Assembly (NCBI RefSeq): GCF_031801495.1
Contig: NZ_JAOEGC010000002.1
Location: forward strand, 248,001-312,000
Direction of reading: 5' to 3'
DNA from: Agrobacterium tumefaciens_K
GTDB taxonomy: Bacteria > Pseudomonadota > Alphaproteobacteria > Rhizobiales > Rhizobiaceae
DNA length: 64,000 nucleotides
Part shown: one piece after another, positions 1-7,642 of the stretch
Position numbering within the stretch: the stretch's first letter is position 1
How the letters are laid out: the number at the start of each line of letters is the position of its first letter
Translations under genes and position numbers: made by a program
Notes under the pieces: generated by a model
Seen by the model: only the letters and a program-made list of their open reading frames with translations
Database searches by the model: none
What the model was told of the DNA's origin: nothing

Positions 1-2
1 TC

Positions 3-140
3 CCGGAGTTCCAGAACTATTGGGACGATGCTCTAGGTGAAGTGGACGCGGCGATGGAATTTGCCAGCGCCAGCCAGCAGGAACTATTGCGGGAACGGCA
101 GCGACTCATAGTCACTCACACAGGAAAATACGATGCCTGA
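3..140 (+). CDS. C-terminal end of a gene cut by the window edge, probably part of the recombinase module
   Basis: An open frame enters from the left edge and stops with TGA at 138-140, giving 45 C-terminal residues with a charged helical stretch (EFASASQQELLRERQRL). The next gene starts at 133, so the two overlap by 8 bp and are probably translationally coupled. By position, next to a small helical gene and a tyrosine recombinase, it is probably the end of another recombinase of the same module. The fragment itself holds no catalytic motif, so this rests on context only. Confidence 0.5.
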   Translation, partial: PEFQNYWDDALGEVDAAMEFASASQQELLRERQRLIVTHTGKYDA

Positions 141-627
141 AGATCCGCCATCAGCTCGAGCGAAACGCCTGCCGCATGACGAGAAGGGGCCCTTCGTTGA
201 ACAAACCTTGGCAGCCAAGATCGCTCGAATGCAGGAGATTCTTGCCACCTGGAAGCGCCTTCGACGGAAGACAGATGATTTCTGGCCTTCGACAAGGGAA
301 GAACTCCGCAATTGGGACGATCCTGCCCGTGGCATTTTCAAGTTTTCAGACCCTTGGAAAACATCCCCCAAAAAAGACGACCCTCTACAAAAGACGCTCG
401 TAGATTTGATGGTACAGTTCGACTCTTTGAAGGATAAACTAAAGAATTTCAAAGATTCCGGCGATCCCGAGCTTATCAAAAAGGCGAACAAAGATCTGAA
501 GCAGTTGAATACTGAACTGATGTCTCAAATATCAAGACTGCAACTTGTGGCAACAGAATTTCGAAAAGAGATAAAGAGAAAAATACCCGACAGCAAGTAC
601 CTTCGCCGAGAGTGGGATCTATTCTGA
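133..627 (+). CDS. Small helical protein of the recombinase module
   Basis: 164 residues, charged and mostly helical. The second half (about residues 90-150) looks like a coiled coil rich in Lys, Leu and Asp. There is no enzyme motif. It overlaps the preceding gene by 8 bp and ends 2 nt before the recombinase ATG at 630, so the three form one operon. Small accessory proteins next to paired tyrosine recombinases are known from Tn554-type elements (TnpC) and other recombinase-trio islands; a similar helper role is an inference from layout. I recognise no close family. Confidence 0.7.
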   Translation: MPEDPPSARAKRLPHDEKGPFVEQTLAAKIARMQEILATWKRLRRKTDDFWPSTREELRNWDDPARGIFKFSDPWKTSPKKDDPLQKTLVDLMVQFDSLKDKLKNFKDSGDPELIKKANKDLKQLNTELMSQISRLQLVATEFRKEIKRKIPDSKYLRREWDLF

Positions 628-629
628 GA

Positions 630-2114
630 ATGAATGCGTTTGTGGAAACTAAGGTAGAGTTTCTTGGATCTATATCCAAAGGCTCTTCTTCCGTCAGCAA
701 GCAAGCTATCTGCTATAATCCTCGCGAAGGCTTGATACTTCCGGTGAATGCCTTTCTGTTCGATAGGCGTTTCAACCAAGGTAAATCCTGGCGCACAGTC
801 GAAGCAGACGCGCGGTCGCTGTGTCAGTGGTGGGACTTCCTCTATCTGAAACGGATGGACTATCGAGAAGCCGATGTTGACGACCTGAGAGACTTCATCA
901 TCTCAGGAGGAACACGATACGGCAATGTGGTTCGATTTCCTGGCATCGACCCGCAAGCAAATTTCGATGAAACTACCGCTGCCAAGGCGGACACTATTCT
1001 ATCGTTCTACAAGTTCCTAAAGCACGAATGTGATGTGCGTTTGGATGGCGAGCCGGGAGAAACACTCGGCGACGTTCGTAGGAAGGCTCTGGGCAGAGTT
1101 CGGTATCATGAGCAGGTGGGGCAAGACGCAGATCAGCCGACCTTCGCTTATCCACGTTCGGAGAATCCCAGGCTTCGCCATCTCAGACCGACGCCTACTC
1201 CGGAAGAGGCGACGGAGATAATCAAAGCCACCGCCAATGCCCATCGCCCCTTTCATGTCCACACGTATTTCCTCATCGCTTCCCTCTTCAGGTTCGGTGG
1301 ATTGCGGGCTGGAGGGTGTGAGTCGCTCACCCTGAGTGGCTTTTTCGGCGCCATGGCTATGGAAACCGCTTTCATGAAAGCCGGTCTGGCCTCGGCCCTT
1401 AGAAAGGGCCAGCGTCTTAATGGTTCTCAATTCGAAATTGTTGAATGCTTAAACAAGATGCTACGAGAGGGGCGAACATACCTATTCGTGCCGGTCATTG
1501 AAAAAGGCTCAATACAACGCCTTGCGCCCATTCCCATCAAGATCGCGATCGAGTTGGTGGATTACATCCTCAACGAACGCCGGCGCTTCATCGAGCAAAA
1601 AAGGCAGAAATATTCCTACGACCCACCAGACAACGTGTTCCTGTCAAACAAAATAACTGGCTCCGCATTCCTCACTGCCGATGCGATCAGCAACAAGATC
1701 GCGCTGATATTCAGGGATTGCAAAATCGCGGGAAGCGGGCACCGTCTTCGAGCAACGTTTTGCGAAAGCGTCGTGCGAGATTTGTATCTCAGAGATAGGG
1801 GTGCCAACGGTAGAGCTTGGCAGCCTAATGTTATCATTGCGATTGCCCGCAAGTACCTGGGTCATATGAGTGACGAGGCGATCAATAGCTACCTCAACAA
1901 CATCGCGTCCAATGAGTATGCCTGGGCGGGGGAGCCCGTCCTCGTTCGTGATTCAGACGATGCGGCCGTCATGAGAGGCCTTTCAGATGCTCTGGAAGGC
2001 ACCAACGGGAAGGACGTCGCAAGGGAGCTCCGCCAGTGGGTGGATCGAATGTCGATCCCACCCCGAGCGGAACCGAATCTTTTCAACGCCGTCAAAACTT
2101 TAGAGAACGGTTAG
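630..2114 (+). CDS. Tyrosine site-specific recombinase (island integrase)
   Basis: 494 residues from ATG 630; an upstream in-frame start at 612 would overlap the previous gene. The C-terminal half has the tyrosine recombinase signature: first Arg in FGGLRAGG (about residue 224), the box GHRLRATF (about residue 370), the second-His box YLGHM (about residue 410), and the nucleophile Tyr in INSYLNN (about residue 420). The N-terminal part (residues about 50-130) resembles a SAM-like core-binding domain with an arm region. It probably cuts and rejoins the island ends during integration into and excision from comM. It lies at the opposite end of the island from the visible comM junction. Confidence 0.9.
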   Translation: MNAFVETKVEFLGSISKGSSSVSKQAICYNPREGLILPVNAFLFDRRFNQGKSWRTVEADARSLCQWWDFLYLKRMDYREADVDDLRDFIISGGTRYGNVVRFPGIDPQANFDETTAAKADTILSFYKFLKHECDVRLDGEPGETLGDVRRKALGRVRYHEQVGQDADQPTFAYPRSENPRLRHLRPTPTPEEATEIIKATANAHRPFHVHTYFLIASLFRFGGLRAGGCESLTLSGFFGAMAMETAFMKAGLASALRKGQRLNGSQFEIVECLNKMLREGRTYLFVPVIEKGSIQRLAPIPIKIAIELVDYILNERRRFIEQKRQKYSYDPPDNVFLSNKITGSAFLTADAISNKIALIFRDCKIAGSGHRLRATFCESVVRDLYLRDRGANGRAWQPNVIIAIARKYLGHMSDEAINSYLNNIASNEYAWAGEPVLVRDSDDAAVMRGLSDALEGTNGKDVARELRQWVDRMSIPPRAEPNLFNAVKTLENG

Positions 2115-2423
2115 CGCGGAAAAGCCCGGATGTCGTGCGCCTGGTAATCGCTGTCTAGCCTCCGTTGCCCTGACAATGCAACCGCATCGCGTATCGGAAG
2201 GTTTTAAGAATCCCGGATCGAAAGAACCTAGCGGTGGTTGCGAGATCCTGCGTCAGATTCGATCTCCCGTGCGTGGAACCAAGCTAGAGAGACCCAACGC
2301 GAGCAACGCTACAGTGACGTGCCTTGCGACTGTATGTCGGTATTGGCTGGGTGACCGGCATCAAGCAGAGCGTGCCTACCGTGGACCGATTCGCCGTCGG
2401 CTAGAGCCAAGGAAGGGCCATCG
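2115..2423. other. Intergenic, no gene supported
   Basis: About 310 nt between the convergent ends of the recombinase gene and the minus-strand nuclease gene. A short open frame on the plus strand from 2176 lacks coding character and runs into the nuclease gene antisense. I saw no clear terminator hairpin or repeat. Confidence 0.5.
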
Positions 2424-3587
2424 TCAGCTTCGCCTGCCCATTCGGCCTGGTCGCGACACCACCACGGCGGCCTCGACTCCCTTTATTCTCGCGAGGCCGG
2501 ACTGCAGTTCGTGGTGCTGTTCTGAATGAGCCGAGTCGTCCCACACGAACGCAACGATCTTGTCGAATGCCTTCGTGGTGCTGAGATAGAGAGAGGCGTC
2601 GGTGGCGACTTCATCGATGACTTTCGCAAAATCGGATTGCGCGCCTCCACGCATGTACTTCACTTCGATCAGAGTCCTGATCGAAGGAACCGCTAGATCT
2701 ACCCTGGGCCGCTTATGCCCGACCGAAGGGAGGTTCTCCTCGTCTTCGAGGTCCGGAAAGATCGGTGCGAGAATCGTCCAAAGAAGCGCCTGTACATGGT
2801 ACTCGTTCTCGACGTGCCAGACGGCGATCTCTGATCGAGGAGTCCGCGGCTTTGTTTCGAATGCCCAGTGTTTCATTGCCCGAGGAACGCCACGAAGAGC
2901 CAGCAGCAGATCATCGAACCCGGGGCCGGCAATCCGTACATGAGAGCTTCTTGCAACGATGCCGTCAAACGCTGAGAGACGAACCGAGAGGCTGTCGAGG
3001 CCGAGGTTGGGACTTGACGGAAGCTGTGACGCAATCCGCCAGGCTCTCGTCGCCAAACCATCGTTTGCGCTTCCGATTCCACGAAGCGCCAGTGCGAATG
3101 CAAGATCGGCCGGGTCCTGCGGCGCCTGTCCGGTTCCAATGAGATACCTTGCCGCCGAGACGAGTCCCAGCGTCCAGGCGTTGTCGCCAACCTCCTTAGC
3201 CGAGCGTGACAGCAGGTCGCTCAGCCAGGTCCGATCGGGAAACACCCTGACCACGAGCGCAATGCCCAGCAATGCGATCCCATCGATTTCGACACGCAGC
3301 GGCCTGCCTGCGCTGAAGAATTTCCGCCCGGAGAAGTGTTGGATCTCGTTGATGAGGAGGCGATTCTGGGCCTCGGTGAGGAGATTGCAGGCCATGCCGT
3401 AGCCAAGGGCAGCCACTTGCTCGGGAAGCATCTTGTTTTCCGAGGCAGCAAGCGCGCGCGAAACCTCCTGTGACAGGCGGTCAACGTCACCGAGAATCCA
3501 CGCGCTGAATGCCCGCACATGTACCGCCGCGTCGGTGGCGGAGACGGCGCGTACAAGTTCCTGACGTATCGTGCGGAGATCGATCAT
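2424..3587 (-). CDS. PD-(D/E)XK nuclease-like protein, likely partner of the Argonaute
   Basis: 387 residues from ATG 3587, which lies 2 nt after the Argonaute stop; a TTG at 3602 would overlap it. The first ~260 residues are helical with no family I recognise. The C-terminal ~110 residues look like a restriction-endonuclease fold: a helix with ENEYHVQ, then the catalytic Asp in PRVDLAV (about residue 296) and the E-x-K box in LIEVKYM (about residue 308). Long-B Argonautes such as RsAgo are often encoded with a nuclease, and in studied cases the Argonaute uses a guide to detect invader DNA and the partner nuclease does the cutting. The 2-bp spacing supports that role here. Target and cleavage activity are inferred. 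Confidence 0.8.
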   Translation of the reverse strand: MIDLRTIRQELVRAVSATDAAVHVRAFSAWILGDVDRLSQEVSRALAASENKMLPEQVAALGYGMACNLLTEAQNRLLINEIQHFSGRKFFSAGRPLRVEIDGIALLGIALVVRVFPDRTWLSDLLSRSAKEVGDNAWTLGLVSAARYLIGTGQAPQDPADLAFALALRGIGSANDGLATRAWRIASQLPSSPNLGLDSLSVRLSAFDGIVARSSHVRIAGPGFDDLLLALRGVPRAMKHWAFETKPRTPRSEIAVWHVENEYHVQALLWTILAPIFPDLEDEENLPSVGHKRPRVDLAVPSIRTLIEVKYMRGGAQSDFAKVIDEVATDASLYLSTTKAFDKIVAFVWDDSAHSEQHHELQSGLARIKGVEAAVVVSRPGRMGRRS

Positions 3588-3589
3588 TG

Positions 3590-5860
3590 TTAGAGGAACC
3601 AAGGCTTATGACCGATCGCTCCGAAGGTCACGGCATCCGGATCCCAGCCTTTCACCGAAGCCAGACCTGCAAGCCGCTCGGCGATGAGATCGGAATAGCG
3701 AATTGTTATGGGGAATGGCTCTGGTGAGAGCATTCGCCAGGAGTGGGCGGAGAATGCAAACGCCTGGCGGGAGAGATAGGTCATGTCCTTGAACGTCGAC
3801 CTTGGATGGAGCTTAACGAGGGCAGGCCGCGGCATCCCGTCAGTCACCTGCTTCAGTTCGGATGCTCCCGCGAACACAACCAGGGACTCGGAGTCACTGA
3901 GACGGATATGAAGCTGTCGCGCAGGGCCGAGGACACCCTTCTTCCCGCCTCTCGCCGTGATGCCCTTCTGAGCGTGATCGAACACCAGAAGTGGATGGTC
4001 CGGGGCAATATGCAGATATGCCGCCGTGACATCGCCCAGCCCCAGTTCGCCCGTCAGAGCGTCGATCGCCTCCACCTCCGAGTCCTTGAAGGGTTTGAAC
4101 GAGTGAAAAACGAGTCTGACCTTGTCAGTGCTCCGCCAGTTGTCTTCGGTCCGGACGGCTTCGATCGTCCGCTTCAAGGTCTTGCGCAGTTCCTCGGGAT
4201 AGCGGTCATAGGGGACCGCGGCGGTCCGGTCGCTGAGCAGATAGCTGCCATCGCTGGAAAACACCGTGGTTATGCCGACATGCCTCATATGGGGGCCAAG
4301 TCTGCTTTCAGAACTGGTGCTCGACCCCAAGCCGATGACAAGCTCGTGGGCGACCGTCTGACTGGAAGCAAGCAGCCATGGCGTGCCCCCGAGCTTTGCA
4401 TATGTCGCCAGGCTCAGATGGTTCATCGGAAATACGAGATCATTGTCCGGGAAGGACATCGTCTCCAGACGAACGCTCTGAACGGGCACGTCACGTCTGA
4501 GGAAGATGGACTTGGTGGTGTAGTAGGGGTTCGAACCATCGGCGAGCGACTTGAATTCCTCTTCGATCTGGACGATCGCAAGATCCCACTCGAAGCCTCC
4601 GTCGCGAGCCTTGTCCAGCGCCTGGCGACTGGCGACCGCGTAGGCTTCGTCCGACGTGCCGTCGGCGAGGAAATAGTGAACGGTAGGCTTGTTCAGGCGG
4701 AAGCGCTTGATGAAGCCGTCTCCATAGCGCGCGAAGTTCCTTCCCTGCTGAAGAACCTTCGGCATTCCATGCAGGAATTTCGCCACGAACTCGTCAACGC
4801 GCCCTTCGAGGCGCGCCTGACACACGACCGCGATATTCAGACTCTTTGGACTGAAGACCTGCTCGTCGTACGGGCCATGATCCTTCAAACCCCGTTCCGC
4901 CCAGTCGTCCTTCCGGCTGCCGCTCGGATCGAACAGCAGGAAAGGCTTCTCGATGATTTCCCCGGGTGGGAACAGACGTCCCTTGGTATTCAGTGGGGCA
5001 TCGATGGCAAAATTGGCCCCGGGAACTGCGGCGGGCTTCTTATCCCTCAGGTACTTCACGATGCTGTCGATGTGCTCCAGCTTGCCCGGGCCGGACGCGA
5101 GGTGCTGCGAGGCCCGCTGGGATTGCTCAAGCACGCGCTCGGCATCGCGCCCGAGAACCTTGCGCACACATTCCTCGAAGTTTTCCTTACGCGGTTCCAG
5201 GAAGGCCAGTTTTGCAGCGACTTTTTCGTAACCCGGCTCGCAATCCTCCAGAAGGAGCTCTTCGCCGTCGATGCTGCGGACCCGGCCGACAAGCTTCCGC
5301 TTGGGCATGATCCGGTCATCGATCGGAGGCAGTTCGACCTGGACGTATCGGCCGACGATGTGCACCCCGGCGTGGATGAGCACGTCGCAACTCGCGGAGA
5401 TGAAGGACTTTGCTCGGACATCGCATACGACGCCATGGATCCTCCTGCGGTCGATGGTGATATGCCGGGTATGGATCTCGGTGACCGATAGCCGCTGGAG
5501 CCAGTCCGGCAGATTGGCATGTTGGATCAGCGGAACGCGCGCACCTAGGAACTTCAAGGGATTGTTCGACAGGATAGGCCGCTTGCCCAGAAGCTGGATA
5601 AGCGATTCCTGCAAGAGCATCGGCCAGAAGATCTGGTGCTGTCTCAGATCAATCGTTTCTTGGACATGTCCAAGCGGGACTGCGTCCGGCACGATCGGAA
5701 TGTCGATGATGCTTTCAACTCCGTCGCGCCGGAAGACATGAGTATCCCTGAAGTCGGCGCGCAGCTCAGCAAGGCGTTCCTTGTCGTAGTTCTGACGCCC
5801 GACAAGAACGCTGCAATTACCTTCCAAGGTGATCGGTGCGAAATTAATCGTCAAATCCAT
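3590..5860 (-). CDS. Long prokaryotic Argonaute (RsAgo-like, long-B type, apparently catalytically inactive)
   Basis: 756 residues from ATG 5860; the open frame extends to 5971, but the family-like start is MDLTINFAPI. From memory it aligns over most of its length with Rhodobacter RsAgo: the MID segment NPYYTTKS and the ATYAKLGGTPW motif (about residues 440-480) keep the Tyr, Lys, Gln and Lys of the 5'-guide pocket. The PIWI segments VGITTVFSSDGSYLL and the C-terminal KPWFL ending also match. At the first PIWI catalytic position the Asp is replaced by Gly (VIGLGSS, about residue 507), as in RsAgo, so slicing is unlikely. It probably binds a small guide and recognises plasmid or phage DNA. The nuclease gene 2 bp downstream is the probable effector. 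Confidence 0.9.
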   Translation of the reverse strand: MDLTINFAPITLEGNCSVLVGRQNYDKERLAELRADFRDTHVFRRDGVESIIDIPIVPDAVPLGHVQETIDLRQHQIFWPMLLQESLIQLLGKRPILSNNPLKFLGARVPLIQHANLPDWLQRLSVTEIHTRHITIDRRRIHGVVCDVRAKSFISASCDVLIHAGVHIVGRYVQVELPPIDDRIMPKRKLVGRVRSIDGEELLLEDCEPGYEKVAAKLAFLEPRKENFEECVRKVLGRDAERVLEQSQRASQHLASGPGKLEHIDSIVKYLRDKKPAAVPGANFAIDAPLNTKGRLFPPGEIIEKPFLLFDPSGSRKDDWAERGLKDHGPYDEQVFSPKSLNIAVVCQARLEGRVDEFVAKFLHGMPKVLQQGRNFARYGDGFIKRFRLNKPTVHYFLADGTSDEAYAVASRQALDKARDGGFEWDLAIVQIEEEFKSLADGSNPYYTTKSIFLRRDVPVQSVRLETMSFPDNDLVFPMNHLSLATYAKLGGTPWLLASSQTVAHELVIGLGSSTSSESRLGPHMRHVGITTVFSSDGSYLLSDRTAAVPYDRYPEELRKTLKRTIEAVRTEDNWRSTDKVRLVFHSFKPFKDSEVEAIDALTGELGLGDVTAAYLHIAPDHPLLVFDHAQKGITARGGKKGVLGPARQLHIRLSDSESLVVFAGASELKQVTDGMPRPALVKLHPRSTFKDMTYLSRQAFAFSAHSWRMLSPEPFPITIRYSDLIAERLAGLASVKGWDPDAVTFGAIGHKPWFL

Positions 5861-6202
5861 TGAAGTCGCCAAAAGAATCATATTCGTGTGATTCGAGTCT
5901 ATAGTGGCGACAAGTCTCCGCAACCGGAAGTGTTGGATTTTAAAGTAAATCGGCGAGTGAAAGGCCTCCATGCACAGCTATTCGGCTGCAGTCGAGGACA
6001 TCGTCACGATCCAGACGGGTCTCGGAAAATTCTGGAAGAACGCACACGGCTGTTGTAGAGCGCGGACGCAGATCCAGCATTTTCACGCTCGATGCTCCCG
6101 GTCGCCATTGCAGACAGGACGCTTGGCCGACAGGCGAACGATGTGGGGCCAGAAGAGCTGGTCTGCGGAGCAAAGCGGCGAAATGGACGTGTCCCTCGAC
6201 AA
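5861..6202. other. Argonaute upstream region
   Basis: About 340 nt upstream of the Argonaute start and downstream of the PD-(D/E)XK-like gene. On the minus strand a TATAGA hexamer (plus-strand 5898-5903) lies about 38 nt upstream of the Argonaute ATG and could be a -10 element. I cannot match a good -35, so the promoter call is weak. The gap suggests the Argonaute and its nuclease can be transcribed separately from the upstream pair. Confidence 0.35.
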
Positions 6203-6877
6203 CTACGGTCGCGACGACTTGAAATGATCGAACGTCGTCTCGAACTTGCCGATGAGCCGTGCCTCGATCCTTGCATTCAGGGGAGTGAGACCCAGCTCGT
6301 GGTTCTTCCGATGGGCGGCGAACAAAGTTTTTACGCTCGGGGATTCCGCAGTTCCGACGAAGTAGCGGTCTCCCTTGTAGACATCGTTCAGCAGCCCAAG
6401 GAACGAGCGTCCTAAGCCGATCCCGATCCCGGAGTTCAAGTAATACTTGCACTCAACGGCGAGCACGAGCTTGCTGCTCCGAGGTTCGACGTTCGACGCG
6501 CGGCAAATGTCGGCCTCGCTCTTGTAGAGCACGGCGACATCGCACTCATGCGCGATCTGGGAGCGACCTGCGACATAGATGCCAACGTGAGCTTCCAATG
6601 TGGGCCGCCCGGGAAAGTCGATCTCGGCGTGGCAGTAGTCGTGAGCTGGCGAGAAGATGTTGGAGGGAGACGTTCTGAACCAGAAGCTTGCCGGACGATT
6701 ACCGTGCCTGTTTCGGAACTTTATCGTTGCGCCCTCATTCCGTGCGGCTCTCAAGACGAGGGCCCAGATGTAGGCCTCATAGAGGTCGTATCCGGCTGAC
6801 GCGCTATTCAGATTGGCTTTAGGAAGACCCGCAAGCGCGGCGTCGATCTCGGTCAATAAGTTGGGACGTAGTGGCAT
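6203..6877 (-). CDS. Small PD-(D/E)XK nuclease-like protein
   Basis: 224 residues. It shows the order of a restriction-like fold: an acidic N-terminal helix (YDLYEAYIWALVL), an Asp in HECDVAVL (about residue 112), then the E-x-K box in LVLAVECKYY (about residues 139-141). Its ATG shares one base with the stop of the upstream gene (TAATG), so translation is coupled to the 174-residue protein. I do not recognise the family. It may be a restriction-type effector of a two-gene defence module, or belong with the Argonaute cluster downstream. Function is inferred from fold motifs and neighbourhood. Confidence 0.7.
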   Translation of the reverse strand: MPLRPNLLTEIDAALAGLPKANLNSASAGYDLYEAYIWALVLRAARNEGATIKFRNRHGNRPASFWFRTSPSNIFSPAHDYCHAEIDFPGRPTLEAHVGIYVAGRSQIAHECDVAVLYKSEADICRASNVEPRSSKLVLAVECKYYLNSGIGIGLGRSFLGLLNDVYKGDRYFVGTAESPSVKTLFAAHRKNHELGLTPLNARIEARLIGKFETTFDHFKSSRP

Positions 6878-7401
6878 TAAATTGTGGCCTCGCGTGGTTT
6901 GGCCAGCCCTGTTCGGATCTCGTTGATGAGCGACTCCAACGTCGATGCTTCGATCGAGGTCGTGACCAGCTCGGCAGGGGTTACCGTTCGTATCGGAGTG
7001 CTTACAACATCATTGCCGAACCGCAGAACGCCATCGAACTCATCGACGTCCAGCCCCTCCAATGACTTGTTGATCTCGGCCGCCATCCGGGCAGGGGCGA
7101 CGACGGACATCTCGACGCCGCGAAGCAAAATCTCAATCTTCTCTCGGCCGGAGAAATCCTGCCTTTGAATGAATTCCGCACTCGACGAGCTTCCTGTTCG
7201 ACGGCCAGCAACAGGATCGACGATTTCCCGCTCGCCAGGCACCTTGAGCTTGATTGGAACAGCCTTTCCAGCTTCAATTTCAGCCAATATCGGGGTCAAA
7301 TAGTCGTCGCGACCCTGAAGCTCATCCACATCTCTTCGCGATGTCAGGATCGCAACCAGATGAGTGTATAGGGCTTCCACTTCGTCTTCATCCATTGTCA
7401 C
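6877..7401 (-). CDS. Unknown protein coupled to the small nuclease-like gene
   Basis: 174 residues if translated from GTG 7401; an ATG two codons later (7395) is equally good and has GGACGG about 7 nt upstream. It is acidic, with no transmembrane segment and no motif I recognise. A Ser/Gly-rich linker lies near residues 69-75, and the second half carries a VTTSIEASTLESLINEI-type helical tail. It is coupled to the PD-(D/E)XK-like gene through the shared TAATG, so the products probably form a complex, for example sensor or inhibitor with nuclease. That is inference. Confidence 0.65.
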   Translation of the reverse strand: MTMDEDEVEALYTHLVAILTSRRDVDELQGRDDYLTPILAEIEAGKAVPIKLKVPGEREIVDPVAGRRTGSSSSAEFIQRQDFSGREKIEILLRGVEMSVVAPARMAAEINKSLEGLDVDEFDGVLRFGNDVVSTPIRTVTPAELVTTSIEASTLESLINEIRTGLAKPREATI

Positions 7402-7642
7402 ACCGTCCGCCCGTGGCGAGTTGCATTATCGTTACCGTTTCTATCTCGACGGGCGAAAACCTCAAGCGGCTTCAACGATCGTTTCCACAGGAGCTGGCGC
7501 TTCAAGATTGTCGTTTACCCGGTGTGGATCAGTAGGTCGCCGGTGGATCGCGTGGGTTTTAGAGCAAAGGGCGGGATAGGTTCTGCAGACTGGGCTCGAC
7601 ATCGAGGAATGTGGCTCCGAGCATATGAGTCTACGGCCCAGT
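7402..7642. other. Intergenic between the RecQ fusion and the 174-residue gene
   Basis: About 240 nt; short open frames on both strands here are in conflicting frames and look like noise. It could hold the promoter of the downstream two-gene unit. I saw no clear hairpin. Confidence 0.3.

Noticed and set aside
3743..5491. 582-codon plus-strand open frame
   Set aside because: It lies antisense to the Argonaute gene. The long frame follows from high GC and codon bias, and its product matches nothing.
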